This document shows, piece by piece, positions 5,469 to 6,679 of a stretch of DNA of 6,679 nucleotides. The stretch is from the NCBI GenBank assembly GCA_002409995.1, contig DHOR01000006.1:11409-18087 (forward strand). The letters are read 5' to 3'. Under the pieces are notes generated by a model. It made no database searches. It was given only the letters and a program-made list of their open reading frames with translations, and was not told the origin of the DNA. The stretch's first letter is position 1, and each line of letters opens with the position of its first letter. This stretch comes from Hungatella sp. UBA5385. GTDB lineage: Bacteria > Bacillota > Clostridia > Lachnospirales > Lachnospiraceae. A program made the position numbers and the translations under genes.

Positions 5469-6679
5469 AAAAGGTCTCTGGCTTGTTGCGGCAAGTCTTT
5501 TCTTTCTGTGGCTTTTTTTTCTCAAGCCCTATGCTGAAACTGTAATCAGGATTCCATCTCCTGAATATGAACACATTCGCAAGTTTTATCTGTGGATTAT
5601 CAGGCTTGGATGTGGATTTCTTCTGTTTATGGGAGCATGCTTGTGGATAAAGAAGAAACAGTCTCTATGGATATACCCTGCAGCAGTCATTGGACTTGGA
5701 CTTTTTTATATGATGGTCCTGCCGCCGTTTTCAGTACCTGATGAGGCGGTTCATTTTGTTAGCGCTTACCGTTTGTCCAGTCAGATCATGGGAAAACCGG
5801 CAACAGCAGATAAGGACTTTTATGATCAGGCAACTCAGGAAGAAAAGGAATTAATAGAAAAGGGAGGCAGCGTTCTGGTTCGTAAACAGGATGCAATGGA
5901 TTATCCCTATCCGGATGTGGACCGCAATTCTTATGATCTGATATTAAAAGGGTTCTTTACAAGAGATACCAGTGAGGGCGTTACGGTTAGGGAAGAGATT
6001 CCTGTTAACAATATGCCTTTGGTGTATCTGCCTCAGGCACTTGGTATTGTTTTGGCGCGGCTTCTTCATGTTGGGTATATACCCCTGATTTATTTTGGAA
6101 GGCTTTTCAATTTACTTGCCTTTGCAGGGATGAGTCTGCTGGCGGTAAAGCTTATGCCATTTAAAAAAGAGGTTATTATGGCAGTATCATGTCTGCCAAT
6201 GACCCTTCATCTTGCAGCTTCCCTATCCTATGACACCATGATTATCGGCCTGTCTATGATATTTTTAGCCTGGGTATTTTATCTTGCTTATGAAAAAGAA
6301 AAGATTACAGTAAAAGATGTGATATTGCTGGCACTTATTTTAGTTATTCTGGAACCTGTGAAGATTGTGTATTTGCCAATGGCAGGAATCTGTCTTCTGA
6401 TTCCAGCTGCTAAGTTTCCATCTAAAAAACATTACTGGCTTTCTGTAGCAGCAGTGGTTATTGTGATGATTGCAGCAATTTATCTGGTAAACAAAGTGGT
6501 GCTGACTGCGTGGACAACCCATTCTGACTATTATCTTGCATGGGATGAGGCAGCAGGAAATACAGCGGGATATACGTTGCAGGACGTATTTACCAACCCC
6601 TATGATACTATGCTGGTTTATTATGAAACACTGGTTACTCAGTTTGATTATTATCAGGCTACTATGCTGGGGGCTTTCC
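5437..6679 (+). CDS. DUF2142 family membrane protein, putative GT-C glycosyltransferase (partial, 3' end missing)
   Basis: An open reading frame of 414 visible codons that runs off the window without a stop. It begins ATG with AAGGGGG/AAAGGG upstream inside the DUF2304 gene. The product starts with basic residues, a first membrane helix (about 14-29) and a second (about 52-70). A third hydrophobic stretch (79-95) leads into PPFSVPDEAVHF (96-107), whose acidic pair Asp102-Glu103 sits at the membrane-loop border, as the catalytic acidic residues do in GT-C enzymes. A long polar loop of about 90 residues (108-195) is followed by more helices with SLSYDTMIIGLSM (262-274) and EPVKIVYLP (306-314). 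These resemble DUF2142 proteins, predicted to use polyprenyl-phosphate sugars on the outer face. With the GT2 gene upstream making such a donor, a role in glycosylating a surface polymer is plausible but unproven. The C-terminal part lies outside the window. Confidence 0.78.
   Translation, partial: MKKKTLDILSKKGLWLVAASLFFLWLFFLKPYAETVIRIPSPEYEHIRKFYLWIIRLGCGFLLFMGACLWIKKKQSLWIYPAAVIGLGLFYMMVLPPFSVPDEAVHFVSAYRLSSQIMGKPATADKDFYDQATQEEKELIEKGGSVLVRKQDAMDYPYPDVDRNSYDLILKGFFTRDTSEGVTVREEIPVNNMPLVYLPQALGIVLARLLHVGYIPLIYFGRLFNLLAFAGMSLLAVKLMPFKKEVIMAVSCLPMTLHLAASLSYDTMIIGLSMIFLAWVFYLAYEKEKITVKDVILLALILVILEPVKIVYLPMAGICLLIPAAKFPSKKHYWLSVAAVVIVMIAAIYLVNKVVLTAWTTHSDYYLAWDEAAGNTAGYTLQDVFTNPYDTMLVYYETLVTQFDYYQATMLGAF

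Noticed and set aside
1..6679. Insertion sequences, CRISPR arrays, phase-variation repeats
   Set aside because: I looked for transposase motifs, spaced direct repeats and long simple-sequence tracts. The longest mononucleotide runs are ordinary and no repeated units were found.

Overview
The window looks like chromosomal DNA from a low-to-moderate GC Gram-positive anaerobe of the Clostridia, most likely a Lachnospiraceae-type gut bacterium. The reasons are AGGAGG-type ribosome binding sites, sigma-A-like promoters, and a secreted L,D-transpeptidase carrying clostridial-style wall-binding repeats beside a surface-polysaccharide locus. The taxonomic call is inference; no rRNA or marker gene is present.

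Layout. A hairpin (2-36) lies just past the end of a minus-strand gene (41-1456) for an exported L,D-transpeptidase: signal peptide, acidic linker, ChW-like region, choline/glucan-binding-type repeats, then a YkuD catalytic domain. A 144-bp divergent intergenic region (1457-1600) separates it from a plus-strand run of five genes. These are a Wzx-type flippase (1601-3037), a second, different-looking MOP-type exporter (3118-4377), a GT2 polyprenyl-phosphate sugar transferase (4370-5059), a DUF2304 small membrane protein (5085-5468) and a DUF2142 GT-C-like membrane protein that runs off the right edge (5437 onward).

The plus-strand genes are tightly packed: an 8-bp overlap, a 25-bp gap and a 32-bp overlap link the last four. 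There is an 80-bp gap before the second exporter, which contains its own promoter. That promoter closely resembles the one in front of the first flippase (same -35 hexamer, TTTT extension, 17-bp spacer and near-identical -10). No terminator was seen between the two flippase genes, so both read-through and separate initiation are possible.

How the genes may work together (inference from family knowledge): the GT2 enzyme would load a sugar onto polyprenyl phosphate at the inner face of the membrane, a flippase would move lipid-linked material across, and the DUF2142 protein would transfer the sugar outside onto a wall or surface glycopolymer. The GT2 protein lacks the C-terminal membrane helices of GtrB-type enzymes. 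The adjacent DUF2304 protein, with three predicted helices, could supply that anchor. The divergent L,D-transpeptidase would crosslink or remodel the peptidoglycan that carries such polymers.

No mobile element, CRISPR array, tRNA or rRNA was found. The locus looks like an ordinary cell-envelope region. The GT2/DUF2304/DUF2142 plus two-exporter arrangement is the part most worth following up.
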